A stretch of DNA of 5,681 nucleotides from assembly GCA_902805485.1 (NCBI GenBank), contig CADCTM010000799.1, forward strand, positions 1 to 5,681. The letters are read 5' to 3'. The notes beneath the pieces were generated by a model. The model was given only the letters and a program-made list of their open reading frames with translations. It was not told the origin of the DNA and searched no databases. A program made the position numbers and the translations under genes. This document shows, piece after piece, positions 5,566 to 5,681 of this stretch. Numbering within the stretch: position 1 is the first letter of the stretch; every line of letters begins with the position of its first letter. The stretch is from an uncultured Coleofasciculus sp. GTDB taxonomy: Bacteria; Cyanobacteriota; Cyanobacteriia; Cyanobacteriales; Coleofasciculaceae.

Positions 5566-5681
5566 ATGGCGACCAGTATCATGCAACGAAATAATGTCCA
5601 CCTCCTAGGCGAGGGTGAGCAAACCATCATCTTTGCTCATGGTTTTGGCTCAGATCAAACTGCTTGGCGACATCAAATAAA
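5566..5681 (+). CDS. RsbQ/KAI2-like alpha/beta hydrolase, 5' part only
   Basis: Only the first 38 codons are present; the frame is open to the right edge. The translation begins MATSIMQRNNVHLLGEGEQ and continues with FAHGFGSDQTAW (residues 23-34). The N-terminal pattern (RNNV..LG.GE, hydrophobic strand, HGFG.DQ..W) is that of the RsbQ/D14/KAI2 branch of alpha/beta hydrolases. B. subtilis RsbQ has the comparable FAPGFGCDQSVW, and plant KAI2 has GHGFGTDQSVW. The HGFG segment is the oxyanion-hole region. The Ser-Asp-His triad lies beyond the window, so activity cannot be judged. RsbQ acts with the PAS-containing phosphatase RsbP in energy-stress signalling, which makes the adjacent GAF/PAS sensor kinase a candidate partner (inference). 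Branch assignment rests on few residues; a generic alpha/beta hydrolase is the alternative. Confidence 0.88.
   Translation, partial: MATSIMQRNNVHLLGEGEQTIIFAHGFGSDQTAWRHQI

Noticed and set aside
1..5681. Defence island, mobile element or CRISPR
   Set aside because: No transposase, integrase, nuclease, toxin-antitoxin pair, terminal inverted repeats or regularly spaced repeats were found. The genes are housekeeping and signalling types with HIP1 sites spread across the window.

Overview
The window looks like a chromosomal segment of a cyanobacterium. Four perfect copies of the palindrome GCGATCGC (HIP1, highly over-represented in many cyanobacterial genomes) occur in under 6 kb. The protein families also fit: a eukaryotic-type Ser/Thr kinase with a GTPGYMPSEQ-type activation segment, a DnaJ-TPR membrane protein, and a GAF/PAS hybrid histidine kinase. 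No genus can be assigned from this sequence alone. I see no tRNA, rRNA, CRISPR array, insertion sequence or phage gene.

Layout. The left part (1-3118) carries three genes on the minus strand, transcribed leftwards in the order moaE (molybdopterin synthase large subunit), a J-domain/TPR/multi-membrane-span protein, and a Ser/Thr protein kinase that runs off the left edge. The J-protein stop and the kinase start are only 19 bp apart, so these two are probably one operon. moaE lies 93 bp upstream of the J-protein gene and may or may not be co-transcribed. An AT-rich 155-bp divergent intergenic region (3119-3273) separates this block from a plus-strand gene for a 727-residue hybrid histidine kinase (GAF, PAS remnant, PAS, HisKA, HATPase, receiver). 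After a 108-bp gap, a second plus-strand gene begins and is cut by the right edge. Its first 38 codons look like an RsbQ/KAI2-type alpha/beta hydrolase.

How the genes may work together. The left pair combines a membrane-anchored DnaJ-type co-chaperone with a membrane-anchored Ser/Thr kinase, which suggests envelope or stress signalling (inference). The right pair combines a PAS/GAF sensor kinase with an RsbQ-like hydrolase. This recalls the Bacillus subtilis RsbQ-RsbP arrangement, in which a hydrolase works through a PAS-containing signalling protein; here a hybrid histidine kinase would take the place of the PAS-phosphatase. moaE is a housekeeping molybdenum cofactor gene with no obvious link to either pair. 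The most interesting leads are the hydrolase/sensor pairing, an apparently collapsed PAS domain inside the histidine kinase, and repeated motifs in the divergent promoter region.
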